Positions 6,810-14,195 of a stretch of 40,922 nt of DNA are shown piece after piece. The notes under the pieces were generated by a model. It was given only the letters and a program-made list of their open reading frames with translations, did no database searches and had not been told where the DNA came from. The stretch is from an uncultured bacterium (GTDB taxonomy: Bacteria; Verrucomicrobiota; Kiritimatiellia; RFP12; UBA1067). Positions within the stretch are counted from its first letter, which is position 1; every line of letters starts with the position of its first letter. Location of the stretch: assembly GCA_902799715.1 (NCBI GenBank), contig CADCBS010000032.1, forward strand, positions 1 to 40,922, read 5' to 3'. The translations under genes were made by a program, and so were the position numbers.

Positions 6810-9247
6810 ACCCCGGCCGCGGAAAAACGGTCCGGGCGGCCGCCCGGACCGCGCGCCGCGCGCTCTACGCGTGCGGCGCGTTCGCATCCGCGTTTCTCGC
6901 GGCGGGCGCGCTGCGCCTGCTGCCGGGATGGAGCGGACCCGTGGCCGGAACGTGGCTGCGGCCCGCCGCCATCCTCTCCGCCCTATGGCTCTGCACGTTC
7001 GCCGCCGCGCTGGGGATGCGCGCGCTCGCGCGCGGACGGTCCTTCGCCGCCTCGGCCGCGTTCTACATCCTGCTGGCGCCCGCGGCGTTCACCGCCGCGT
7101 GCGCCCTGGCGGCGGTCCTGCTTTCGCCGGACCACCTGTCGTGCGCCGCCGCGTTCCTCGCCGGGCGCTCCATGCCGGTCTCGTTCCCGCGGGAATTCGC
7201 CACCGGGGCGGAGTTCTCGTTCTCCCAGATCGCTTCGGCGCTCTCCGGCGAGTGCGCGCCTTTCGCCGACGCCCCCACGTGGATTTCGGCGCGCTGGAAC
7301 GCCTTCGCGCTCGACATGTCGCGCAGCGTCGCGCGCTGGCGCGAGCTGCTGGCGGCCTCCACCCTCCTTCTCGCAGGCCTCCACGCGGCGGTCTCCGCCG
7401 CGCTCGCGGCCGCCGTCCCGTCGCGGAACGCGAAAAAGGCCGCCCGGCGCGGCGCGCTTTTCCTCGTTCCTTCCGCCGCCGGCGCTGCGGCCGCGCTCGC
7501 ACTCGCCGCACCCGCGGGCAACCCGCGCATTTTCGAGCACATCGCCTGCAAGGACTCCACCTACGGCGGAAGCGCCGCCGTGCAGGCCGTGGACATCGAA
7601 GGCCGCGAGGCCGCATGGTGCGAGGACGTGCCCGCCGGCCCGGACGGCGATTTCAAGGGACGCGTCCTCGCGATCGACGGACGCCCCGCGATCGCCGGCA
7701 GGCGCTTCTTCGAGACGCGCGCGCTGCTGGCACTGCTGCCCGCCGCCGAACACGCCGGCGGCTCGCCGGCGTGGGACGCCGCGGCCGGATCCGGCGCCGC
7801 CGCCCCCGTCGCGTCCGTGCGCCTGGCCGCGCTCGGCGCCGATTCCTTCGCATTCCTCGACATCTGGCGCGAGCTCGGCTTCGATCCGGCGTTCTCGCCG
7901 TCGCTCGAACTCCCGGCGGACGGCGCGGCCGACATCCTTTTCGTGTCGCCGGAGCCGGACTGGATTTTCGGCGCGGAGCGTCCCGGACGCGGCTTCTGGC
8001 GGCGCGCCAAGGCCGCGCTGGCGCCCGGCGGCACGTGCGCGTACAGGATCGACGCGCGGCTGATGTCCGCCGGCCGCATGAAGACGCTGCTTTCGGATTT
8101 CGCGGAGGCGTTCCCGTCGTTCCGCGTCTGGTGCGCCGGCCCGCACGACTGGCTTTTCACGGCTGCGGCCGGCGGCGCGGAGCGCACGATGCGCCTGGCG
8201 AACGTCGCGGCGCTTTTCTCCGCGCCGCGGGCCGCGGCGATCGCCATACGGTGCGCCGGCCCGGCGGTCGAGCCGGGGCTGCTGTCCGCATTCGTCGGCT
8301 CCGCGCAGGACGTCATGCCCGCGTTCGCGCGGTTCGAAGGCGAAAGCGCGCTCGCGGCGTCGCTCGCCGCGCCGGACACGGCGTTCGGCGCGAACCGCGG
8401 CACGGCAGGCGCGGAAATCTCCTGCGCGCAGCTCATGCCCGCCGAAAGGCCGTCGATGGCCTGGTGCGCCTATTCCGCGAAAGACCCGGAAATCCCCGCC
8501 GCGCTCGCCGCGAAGGCCGACAGCTTCTTCGAGGCGCGGCGCAAGGCCGTGATGGGGGACATGAAGATCGAGGCCGGCGACGAAGACGCGGCCTACACCC
8601 TGCTGGCCGCGGCCGCCGCCGCGAACCCGCACGACGCCGTGCTGCGCTGCCGCCGCGACCTGATGGCGATCCACTGCCTGCAGATGCTCCGCAAGACCGC
8701 CACGCGCGACCGCATGCGCGCGCTCGGGACGCTCGAAAACCTGGCCGCCATCTTCCCGCGCGACGCCGCGTGGCAGTACAACCTGGGACGGCACTGCCTG
8801 GATTTCGGCGGAAAGGCAGACATCGCCGCCCAGCTTTTCCAGCGCGCCGCCGACCTCGCCGACGTGAAGTCCAACCCCGAGTACCGCGAAGCCCACGCCT
8901 CCACGCTTTTCAACGCCGGGCAGTACGAACTGGCCGCCAAGGCGTACCTGAAACTGGTGAAGGCGTTCCCGCGCGACCCGGACCGCCTGATGTCCCTCGC
9001 GCGCGCCCTGGCCGCCCGCGGCAATCCGTCCAGAAACGAAAAACAGGCGCTGGCCCTGGCCGAAAAAGCCGTGAAGTTCGCCGACGACGGCGGGAAGACC
9101 GCCCTGCGCTACGCCGACATGCTGATCGAAGACTGCGGACGCGTGAAAGAGGGCTTCGAGATGAAGCAGGCCCTCCGCGCGGCGCGGCAGGCGCGGACTT
9201 CCCCGCAAAAACCGCCGCCGCCGGAGCCGGCCGCCGCTTTTCCTTGA
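6806..9247 (+). CDS. Membrane protein with spermidine-synthase-like region and C-terminal TPRs
   Basis: 813 residues from a TTG start that overlaps the preceding TGA (TTGA); no better in-frame start exists before the first membrane segment. About five hydrophobic segments lie within residues 15-110 and 185-245. Residues about 250-470 look like a degenerate relative of membrane-fused spermidine synthases (a GRVLAIDG hairpin; ILFVSPEPDW, FWRRAKAALAPGGTCAYRID as the late Rossmann strands; a CAGPHDWLFTA end), but a clear SAM-binding GxGxG loop is not visible, so catalysis is unlikely. Residues about 590-770 hold TPR-like helices (AWQYNLGRHCLDFGGKADIA, EYREAHASTLFNAGQYELA). Function unknown. The next gene has its own promoter. 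Confidence 0.65.
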   Translation: MNPGRGKTVRAAARTARRALYACGAFASAFLAAGALRLLPGWSGPVAGTWLRPAAILSALWLCTFAAALGMRALARGRSFAASAAFYILLAPAAFTAACALAAVLLSPDHLSCAAAFLAGRSMPVSFPREFATGAEFSFSQIASALSGECAPFADAPTWISARWNAFALDMSRSVARWRELLAASTLLLAGLHAAVSAALAAAVPSRNAKKAARRGALFLVPSAAGAAAALALAAPAGNPRIFEHIACKDSTYGGSAAVQAVDIEGREAAWCEDVPAGPDGDFKGRVLAIDGRPAIAGRRFFETRALLALLPAAEHAGGSPAWDAAAGSGAAAPVASVRLAALGADSFAFLDIWRELGFDPAFSPSLELPADGAADILFVSPEPDWIFGAERPGRGFWRRAKAALAPGGTCAYRIDARLMSAGRMKTLLSDFAEAFPSFRVWCAGPHDWLFTAAAGGAERTMRLANVAALFSAPRAAAIAIRCAGPAVEPGLLSAFVGSAQDVMPAFARFEGESALAASLAAPDTAFGANRGTAGAEISCAQLMPAERPSMAWCAYSAKDPEIPAALAAKADSFFEARRKAVMGDMKIEAGDEDAAYTLLAAAAAANPHDAVLRCRRDLMAIHCLQMLRKTATRDRMRALGTLENLAAIFPRDAAWQYNLGRHCLDFGGKADIAAQLFQRAADLADVKSNPEYREAHASTLFNAGQYELAAKAYLKLVKAFPRDPDRLMSLARALAARGNPSRNEKQALALAEKAVKFADDGGKTALRYADMLIEDCGRVKEGFEMKQALRAARQARTSPQKPPPPEPAAAFP

Positions 9248-9263
9248 AGAACCGCGCGTTTTG

Positions 9264-9272
9264 TGGCATAAT
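9264..9272 (+). promoter_or_regulatory. Extended -10 promoter of the HtrA-like gene
   Basis: TGG followed by CATAAT, ending 9 bases before the ATG at 9282. The predicted start site falls 0-3 bases before the ATG, so the transcript should be leaderless or nearly so. The gap (TCCCGCACC) has no Shine-Dalgarno sequence. Confidence 0.6.
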
Positions 9273-9281
9273 TCCCGCACC

Positions 9282-10622
9282 ATGAACGCAAAAACCATTT
9301 TGGCCGTCGCCGCCCTGCCGTTCGCGGCAGGCTGCCTGTCCAACGTCGCCGATTTCCGCGACACGGTCGCCGAGGCCAAACAGTCGGTATTCCCGTCCCT
9401 CGTGTACATCAGCGTCGTCTCCGAAAGCGGATCGGACGGAAAGATCGAGAAAACGCAGGGCTCCGGCTCCGGCGTGATTGCCTCGGAAAAGGGCGAAGTG
9501 CTCACGAACCACCATGTCATCGACCGCGCCGCGCGCATCCGCTGCCAGCTCACGGACGGCTCTTCCTACGAAGCCAAGGTGGTCGGCTCGGACAAGGATC
9601 TCGACGTCGCCCTGCTGCAGCTCCAGGCGCCGGAGGGGACGAAGTTCCCGGCCGCGAAGCTCACGGAGCGCAAGCCGGAGGTCGGCGAAGTCGTGCTCGC
9701 CATGGGCGCGCCGTGGGGTCTGGCGCGCTCGGTTTCGATGGGCATCGTGTCGTGCAACGACCGCTATCTCGAAAACTGCGGCGACTACACGCTCTGGTAC
9801 CAGACCGACGCCGCGATATCCCCGGGCAATTCCGGCGGCCCGCTCGTCGACACCCACGGCTACGTGGTGGGGCTGAACGCCCGCGGCAACACAAGGGGCG
9901 CCCAGGGCTTCACGATCCCTTCGCCCATCATCCTGCAGGTCCTTCCCAACCTGCGCGAATACGGCGACGCGCACTGGGCGTGGCTCGGCATCGACTGGCA
10001 GCCGCTGCGCGACTTCTCCAAGGAGGCGTTCTTCGACGCCCCCGACGGCGTGATCGTGGCCGGCACCGACCCGCAGGGGCCCGCGCGCGCCGCCGGCCTG
10101 GAGCCGAACGACCGCGTGATCGCCGTGGACGGACGCTCCGTGACCGCGAAGTTCCGCGAAGACATCCCCGCGCTGAACAGGTCGCTCGCGCTTTCCGGCT
10201 GGGACAGGCCGCTGCGGCTCGACTACGTGCGCGGCTCCGTCACCAACTCCGTCGCGGTCAAGCCCGCCGCCAAGGGCGCCACGCAGGGGCGCGAGGCGGA
10301 ATTCAAGCGCTGGGGCCTGACGGCGAAGGACATCAACCGCTTCGAGACCCCGGACCTCGCGTTCCAGGCGCCGGACGGCGGCGTGTACGTCTCTTCGCTG
10401 GCATGGGAGGGCAACGCCGATTCCGCCGGGTTCAAGCGGCGCGACATAATACGCAAGTGGGACGGACAGGACGTGAAGAGCGTCGACGACCTCGAGAAAA
10501 TCTACAAGGCCGCCGTGGCCGACGTCGCCAGGAAGTCGCGCGCGAACGTCGACATCCTGCGCGGCGGCCGCCCCGCGCGCATCGTAATCGACTACAGGAA
10601 CGATCCCGAAAAAGACGACTGA
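9282..10622 (+). CDS. HtrA/DegP-like serine protease, lipoprotein, two PDZ domains
   Basis: 446 residues. A lipoprotein signal ends in FAAGC (Cys18). The trypsin-like domain has the full triad: His78 in LTNHHVID, Asp108 in KDLDVALLQL, Ser184 in ISPGNSGGPLVD. PDZ 1 begins near WLGIDWQPL (about residue 233) and PDZ 2 near RWGLTAKDI (about residue 343), ending in KSVDDLEKIYKAAV. HtrA proteases degrade or refold misfolded envelope proteins; the lipid anchor would hold this one at a membrane. The start at 9282 gives the lipobox at the right place, and the few codons before it are non-coding promoter sequence. A likely partner gene follows after 14 bases. Confidence 0.93.
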   Translation: MNAKTILAVAALPFAAGCLSNVADFRDTVAEAKQSVFPSLVYISVVSESGSDGKIEKTQGSGSGVIASEKGEVLTNHHVIDRAARIRCQLTDGSSYEAKVVGSDKDLDVALLQLQAPEGTKFPAAKLTERKPEVGEVVLAMGAPWGLARSVSMGIVSCNDRYLENCGDYTLWYQTDAAISPGNSGGPLVDTHGYVVGLNARGNTRGAQGFTIPSPIILQVLPNLREYGDAHWAWLGIDWQPLRDFSKEAFFDAPDGVIVAGTDPQGPARAAGLEPNDRVIAVDGRSVTAKFREDIPALNRSLALSGWDRPLRLDYVRGSVTNSVAVKPAAKGATQGREAEFKRWGLTAKDINRFETPDLAFQAPDGGVYVSSLAWEGNADSAGFKRRDIIRKWDGQDVKSVDDLEKIYKAAVADVARKSRANVDILRGGRPARIVIDYRNDPEKDD

Positions 10623-10636
10623 AAGGAGACGGCACC

Positions 10637-12859
10637 ATGATGAACAGACTCGCAATCGCGGCCGTGCTTGCGCAGGCGGCCCTGGCGCTTGCGGCGCAGC
10701 CTCGCGGCGGGGACGCCCCCGCGCCCGGAAAACAGTCCGGCGTTTTCGAAAAGGCCGCCAGGAACCGCAGGCTCGTGGCGAAATACGGCGATTCCTGCGC
10801 CACCGTGCGCTACTACACCAAAAAGGACGCCGAAGGGCGCGAGCCTTCCTTCAAGGTTCCGTACAAATGCCCCAACTGCAGCGACACTCACTGGCGCGAC
10901 TCCGGCGTGTCGGCGGAAAACGGCGTTCCGGGCGAATTCGCCGGATTCCTGGTCGCGCCCGACAGGGTTCTCATGCAGGATCTCTACATCGCGCCGGAAT
11001 ACGTCGACCGCATCGAAGTCGAATGCGCCGGCGAAACGATCTCCGCCGCGGAGTTCCTGCGCTGCCCGGACAACGGCGCCGTGGTGCTGAAGACGGACAA
11101 GCCTTTCTCGAAGGGCAGGCCGCTGGCGTTCGCCGCCAAGGGCAGGCCCGCCGATCCGCAGTACTTTTTCGTGGCGACCGAACCCGCAGGCCGCGTGTGC
11201 GGCGTGAAGGGCGGCGGCGCCGCCTCGTTCCGCCACTTCGCCGAAACCGGGCGCGACATCTACAAGGTCGCGCCGAACACGCTCGTCCTCGACGGCAAGG
11301 GGGACGCCGTCACCGTGGCGTTCCAGGAAACCGTGTTCATGGGCGAGGAGACTTTCACGCCCCCGGACAAGTGGAGGACGGAACCCGCCGGGGCGCGCGC
11401 GGCGCGCGACGCCGAAACGAAAAAACGCATCGCGCGCGCGGTGCTGCCCGCCGTCATACAGCTCGAATCCGAACACAAGACGCGCTCCCGCCGCATGTCG
11501 ATTCTTCTCGACAGCGACGAATCGTCCGGCAACGACATCGACACCTTGCTGGTGCTGATGGAGGACTCCGCCTTCCTGGCCGCCAACCTGAAACCCGGCC
11601 AGACCGAGCGCATATCGAAAATGGAGGCCACGCTTCCGGACGGAAAGAAGGCGGCGCTCGAATTCGCCGGCTCCATGCGCGAACAGGGCGCCATCGCCGT
11701 GAAATTCGCGGGCGGACGCCCCGCCGGCATAGAGCCTTTCAAGGTCTACCGCTCCGGGACGCGCGCGCTTTTCGGCCGCACCGTGAAATGCGCCTCGTGC
11801 AGCCTCGCCGGCGACAAGATAGACGTCCTGCTCGGCGAGGGCGAGGTGTGGGGCTTCAGCCGCGACAGGAAGGGCCGCCTCGAAACGAAACTCGACCGGG
11901 GACGCGGCCCCGCGTCCGAAACGGACCGCGGCGAGGGCCCGGCCGCGCTTCTCGGCATGACCGGCGACGGACTGCTGTTCTCCGCGTCGTTCCCCGAGCG
12001 CGAAAACGCGAGCCGCTTCAGCGACGGCATGAAATCGTACGAGGGCGAATGGCTGGCCGCGATGGTCGACAAGCCGGAATTCGACCCCGAAAACGTCCCG
12101 CGCGACGGCAAGGACCGCAAGCGCACGCCCTGGCTCGGCGTCGAGGCGCAGCCCGCCGGGCGCGAAATCGCCCGCCAGAAGGGCGCGCTGCAGTATCTCG
12201 GCAGCCGCGCCGAAAACGCGCCGCTCGTCACCGAAGTCGCACCCGGCTCTCCCGCCGCAAGGCTCGGCGTGAAACCCGGCGACATCCTGCTTTCCGTCCG
12301 CCGCCGCGGATCCGAAAGAGCCACCCGCCTGCGCGTGGAGCCGGACCGCACGGCCACGCTCGACTGGAACGAGGCGTTCGCCCACGAAGCGTTCATCGAA
12401 GTGGCCAACACCGGCGAAATCACTCCATGGCCTAACGTCGAAAGCGGCGTGAACTCCAGCCTGCCGGAATTCGGGATCGGCACCGAGGTCTCCGTGGCAT
12501 GGGTCTCCGGCGGCGTCCGCCGCGAGGGCGCCGTGCGGCTCGACGCCGCGCCCGTCCACTTCGCCAACGCGCCGCGCTCGCGCAGCAAGGCCCTCGGCAT
12601 GACCGTGGCCGACATGACGTACGAGGTGCGCAAGTACTACAAGTTCGCCCCGGGCGCCCCGGGCGTCGTAGTGGCCAAGGTACAGCCGGGCGGCGTGGCC
12701 GCCATCGCAGGCGTCCGCCCGCTCGAACTGGTGCTCCAGGTCGACGGCGCCGATGTCGTCTCCGCCAAGGACTTCGTCGAAAAGACGAAGGGCCGCAAGG
12801 AATTCACCCTGACCGTGCAACGCCTCACCACGACACGCGTCGTGCCGGTGAAAATGTAG
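10637..12859 (+). CDS. Secreted PDZ protein, probable inactive HtrA-like protease
   Basis: 740 residues with an N-terminal signal peptide (to about residue 20) and a good ribosome site (AGGAG, 9 bases before the ATG). The early part carries a CxxC (Cys78, Cys81 in YKCPNCSD) and then segments that line up in style with a chymotrypsin fold, but the usual NHH is replaced (FLVAPDRVLMQDLYI) and no GNSGG is present. PDZ-like regions lie at about residues 525-565 (VTEVAPGSPAARLGVKPGD) and 670-720 (VVAKVQPGGVAAIAGVRP). It follows the active HtrA-like gene with 14 bases between and is likely co-transcribed. A regulatory or substrate-delivery partner is a reasonable guess; the function is not known. 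Confidence 0.7.
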   Translation: MMNRLAIAAVLAQAALALAAQPRGGDAPAPGKQSGVFEKAARNRRLVAKYGDSCATVRYYTKKDAEGREPSFKVPYKCPNCSDTHWRDSGVSAENGVPGEFAGFLVAPDRVLMQDLYIAPEYVDRIEVECAGETISAAEFLRCPDNGAVVLKTDKPFSKGRPLAFAAKGRPADPQYFFVATEPAGRVCGVKGGGAASFRHFAETGRDIYKVAPNTLVLDGKGDAVTVAFQETVFMGEETFTPPDKWRTEPAGARAARDAETKKRIARAVLPAVIQLESEHKTRSRRMSILLDSDESSGNDIDTLLVLMEDSAFLAANLKPGQTERISKMEATLPDGKKAALEFAGSMREQGAIAVKFAGGRPAGIEPFKVYRSGTRALFGRTVKCASCSLAGDKIDVLLGEGEVWGFSRDRKGRLETKLDRGRGPASETDRGEGPAALLGMTGDGLLFSASFPERENASRFSDGMKSYEGEWLAAMVDKPEFDPENVPRDGKDRKRTPWLGVEAQPAGREIARQKGALQYLGSRAENAPLVTEVAPGSPAARLGVKPGDILLSVRRRGSERATRLRVEPDRTATLDWNEAFAHEAFIEVANTGEITPWPNVESGVNSSLPEFGIGTEVSVAWVSGGVRREGAVRLDAAPVHFANAPRSRSKALGMTVADMTYEVRKYYKFAPGAPGVVVAKVQPGGVAAIAGVRPLELVLQVDGADVVSAKDFVEKTKGRKEFTLTVQRLTTTRVVPVKM

Positions 12860-12889
12860 CACGGCCCCCGCCCGGAAGGAAAGCTGCTG

Positions 12890-13975
12890 ATGACGGACGG
12901 AGGCGAAAAAACTGCGGCAGGCGGACGCTTGAGCATCCGCGTGGGCGTGGCCGGTCTCGGCCGCGCCGCCATTCTGGAGCATATCCCCGAACTGCTCTCC
13001 TTGCCGGAGCGGTTCACCGTCGCGGCGGTCTGCGACCTTTTGAAGCCCCGCCGCGACCACGTCGAGAGCATCTGCCCCGACGCCAGGCCATACCGCCGCA
13101 TAGACGACATGCTGGACGATCCGGACCTCGACCTGATCGACATCTGCACGCGCAGCCCCGACCACGCCGCCCACGCCGCCGCCGCCCTCAAGCGCGGCAA
13201 ATGGACGGTCCTGGAATCGCCGATGGCGATGGACCACGCCGGAGCCGTCGCCCTGCGCGCGCAGGCCATCCACGCCGACAACCGCCTTATCGTGCGCCAC
13301 CCGTGCATCTTCGACCCCGATTTCCTGCTCGCCCGCAAGATGATGCGCGACAGGCGCCTCGGAGAAATCCACGAGGTGAAGATCCGCCATGAGGACTACA
13401 TCCGCCGCGGAGACTGGCAGAGCGTCCGCAAATGCGGCGGCGGCGTGCTGAACCACGCCATGCCGGGCGCGATGCTCCAGGCGCTCGCGCTGCTTCAGAC
13501 CCCTCCCGTGAAAATGTGGGCCGAGCAGAAGCATATCGTTTCGCTGGGCGACGCCGACGACTACGCGCGCGCCATCCTGCGCACGCGCGACGGCATGACC
13601 GCCGTCATCGAAGTGTCGGACGCGCACTTGCCGCCCCCGGAGCCGTCTTTCACGATCTGCGGCTCGCTCGGCCGGTTCACCGTCATGCCCGGCATGTCCG
13701 AGGGCGTCCTGCACGCAATCGACCCCGACCGCCCGCCGCCGCGCCGCAGGTGCAGCGTGCGGACTCCGCCGCTCGAAGCCCCACGCGAGGATTTGCGCAT
13801 AGTGGACATCCCCGTTTCACTCGACGAAGCGGAGAAAGCGCGCTCCGGGCGTGTCGCGTTCTGGAACGCCGTCTGGCGCGCCGTGCGGCTCGGGGAATAC
13901 TTCCCGGCCACGCTCGAGGATTCTATCGAGGTCTTGCGCTTTACGGGGCTGATGGTGCAGAACGCGTCTAAATGA
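12890..13975 (+). CDS. Divergent Gfo/Idh/MocA-family protein
   Basis: 361 residues, no export signal, so cytoplasmic, unlike the two Tat-signal paralogues at 3775 and 5403. The Rossmann glycine loop is present (VGVAGLGRAA). Family landmarks are altered: the EKP motif whose lysine is normally essential reads ESP (residues 109-111), and the usual GGG..D.G.H catalytic region reads GGGVLNHAMPG, so Asp becomes Asn188 and the His position is Pro192. The fold is likely kept while classic dehydrogenase chemistry is not. It starts 30 bases after the PDZ gene, with a purine-rich GGAAGGAAAG stretch before the ATG, and ends facing the secreted beta-repeat gene. Confidence 0.85.
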   Translation: MTDGGEKTAAGGRLSIRVGVAGLGRAAILEHIPELLSLPERFTVAAVCDLLKPRRDHVESICPDARPYRRIDDMLDDPDLDLIDICTRSPDHAAHAAAALKRGKWTVLESPMAMDHAGAVALRAQAIHADNRLIVRHPCIFDPDFLLARKMMRDRRLGEIHEVKIRHEDYIRRGDWQSVRKCGGGVLNHAMPGAMLQALALLQTPPVKMWAEQKHIVSLGDADDYARAILRTRDGMTAVIEVSDAHLPPPEPSFTICGSLGRFTVMPGMSEGVLHAIDPDRPPPRRRCSVRTPPLEAPREDLRIVDIPVSLDEAEKARSGRVAFWNAVWRAVRLGEYFPATLEDSIEVLRFTGLMVQNASK

Positions 13976-13988
13976 CGCCGCCACGCCC

Positions 13989-14017
13989 GCGGCGCTCCGG
14001 CGGATATCCGGCGCCGC
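13989..14017 (+). terminator. Hairpin after the Gfo/Idh/MocA gene
   Basis: GCGGCG pairs with CGCCGC, and inner CCGG with CCGG, 14 bases after the stop. There is no T run, so termination is possible but not certain. Confidence 0.4.
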
Positions 14018-14059
14018 GTCGCCCCGGGGATGGTTGTGCGGCGCTTGGCAGGGCGGCTT

Positions 14060-14114
14060 GGTAGGGCGGCTTGTCCCCAAGCCGCCGCGGCGCGTTGGGA
14101 CAACGCGCCCTACC
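14060..14114. repeat. Branched palindromic element (GGTAGGG family)
   Basis: An outer stem joins GGTAGGGCG to CGCCCTACC. Inside are two hairpins, GGCGGCTTG/CAAGCCGCC and GGCGCGTTG/CAACGCGCC, each with 9-bp arms, giving a three-way fold. The left half recurs at 18502-18530 and 19002-19030. It lies between two convergent genes, a common site for REP-like elements. Together with the flanking hairpins it fills 13976-14174, where I see no gene. Confidence 0.8.
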
Positions 14115-14158
14115 GGGAACCGGGCCGCGGCGCCTTCCGCAGGCGTCATCAATCCAGG

Positions 14159-14195
14159 ATACGGGCCGTAGCGCCTATTGCACTACGACCCGTAT
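14159..14195 (-). terminator. Hairpin spanning the stop codon of the beta-repeat gene
   Basis: ATACGGG pairs with CCCGTAT and CGTAG with CTACG around an 11-base loop that contains the TAG stop (14175-14177). No T run follows on the minus strand, so it may protect the 3' end of the message rather than terminate it. Confidence 0.4.
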
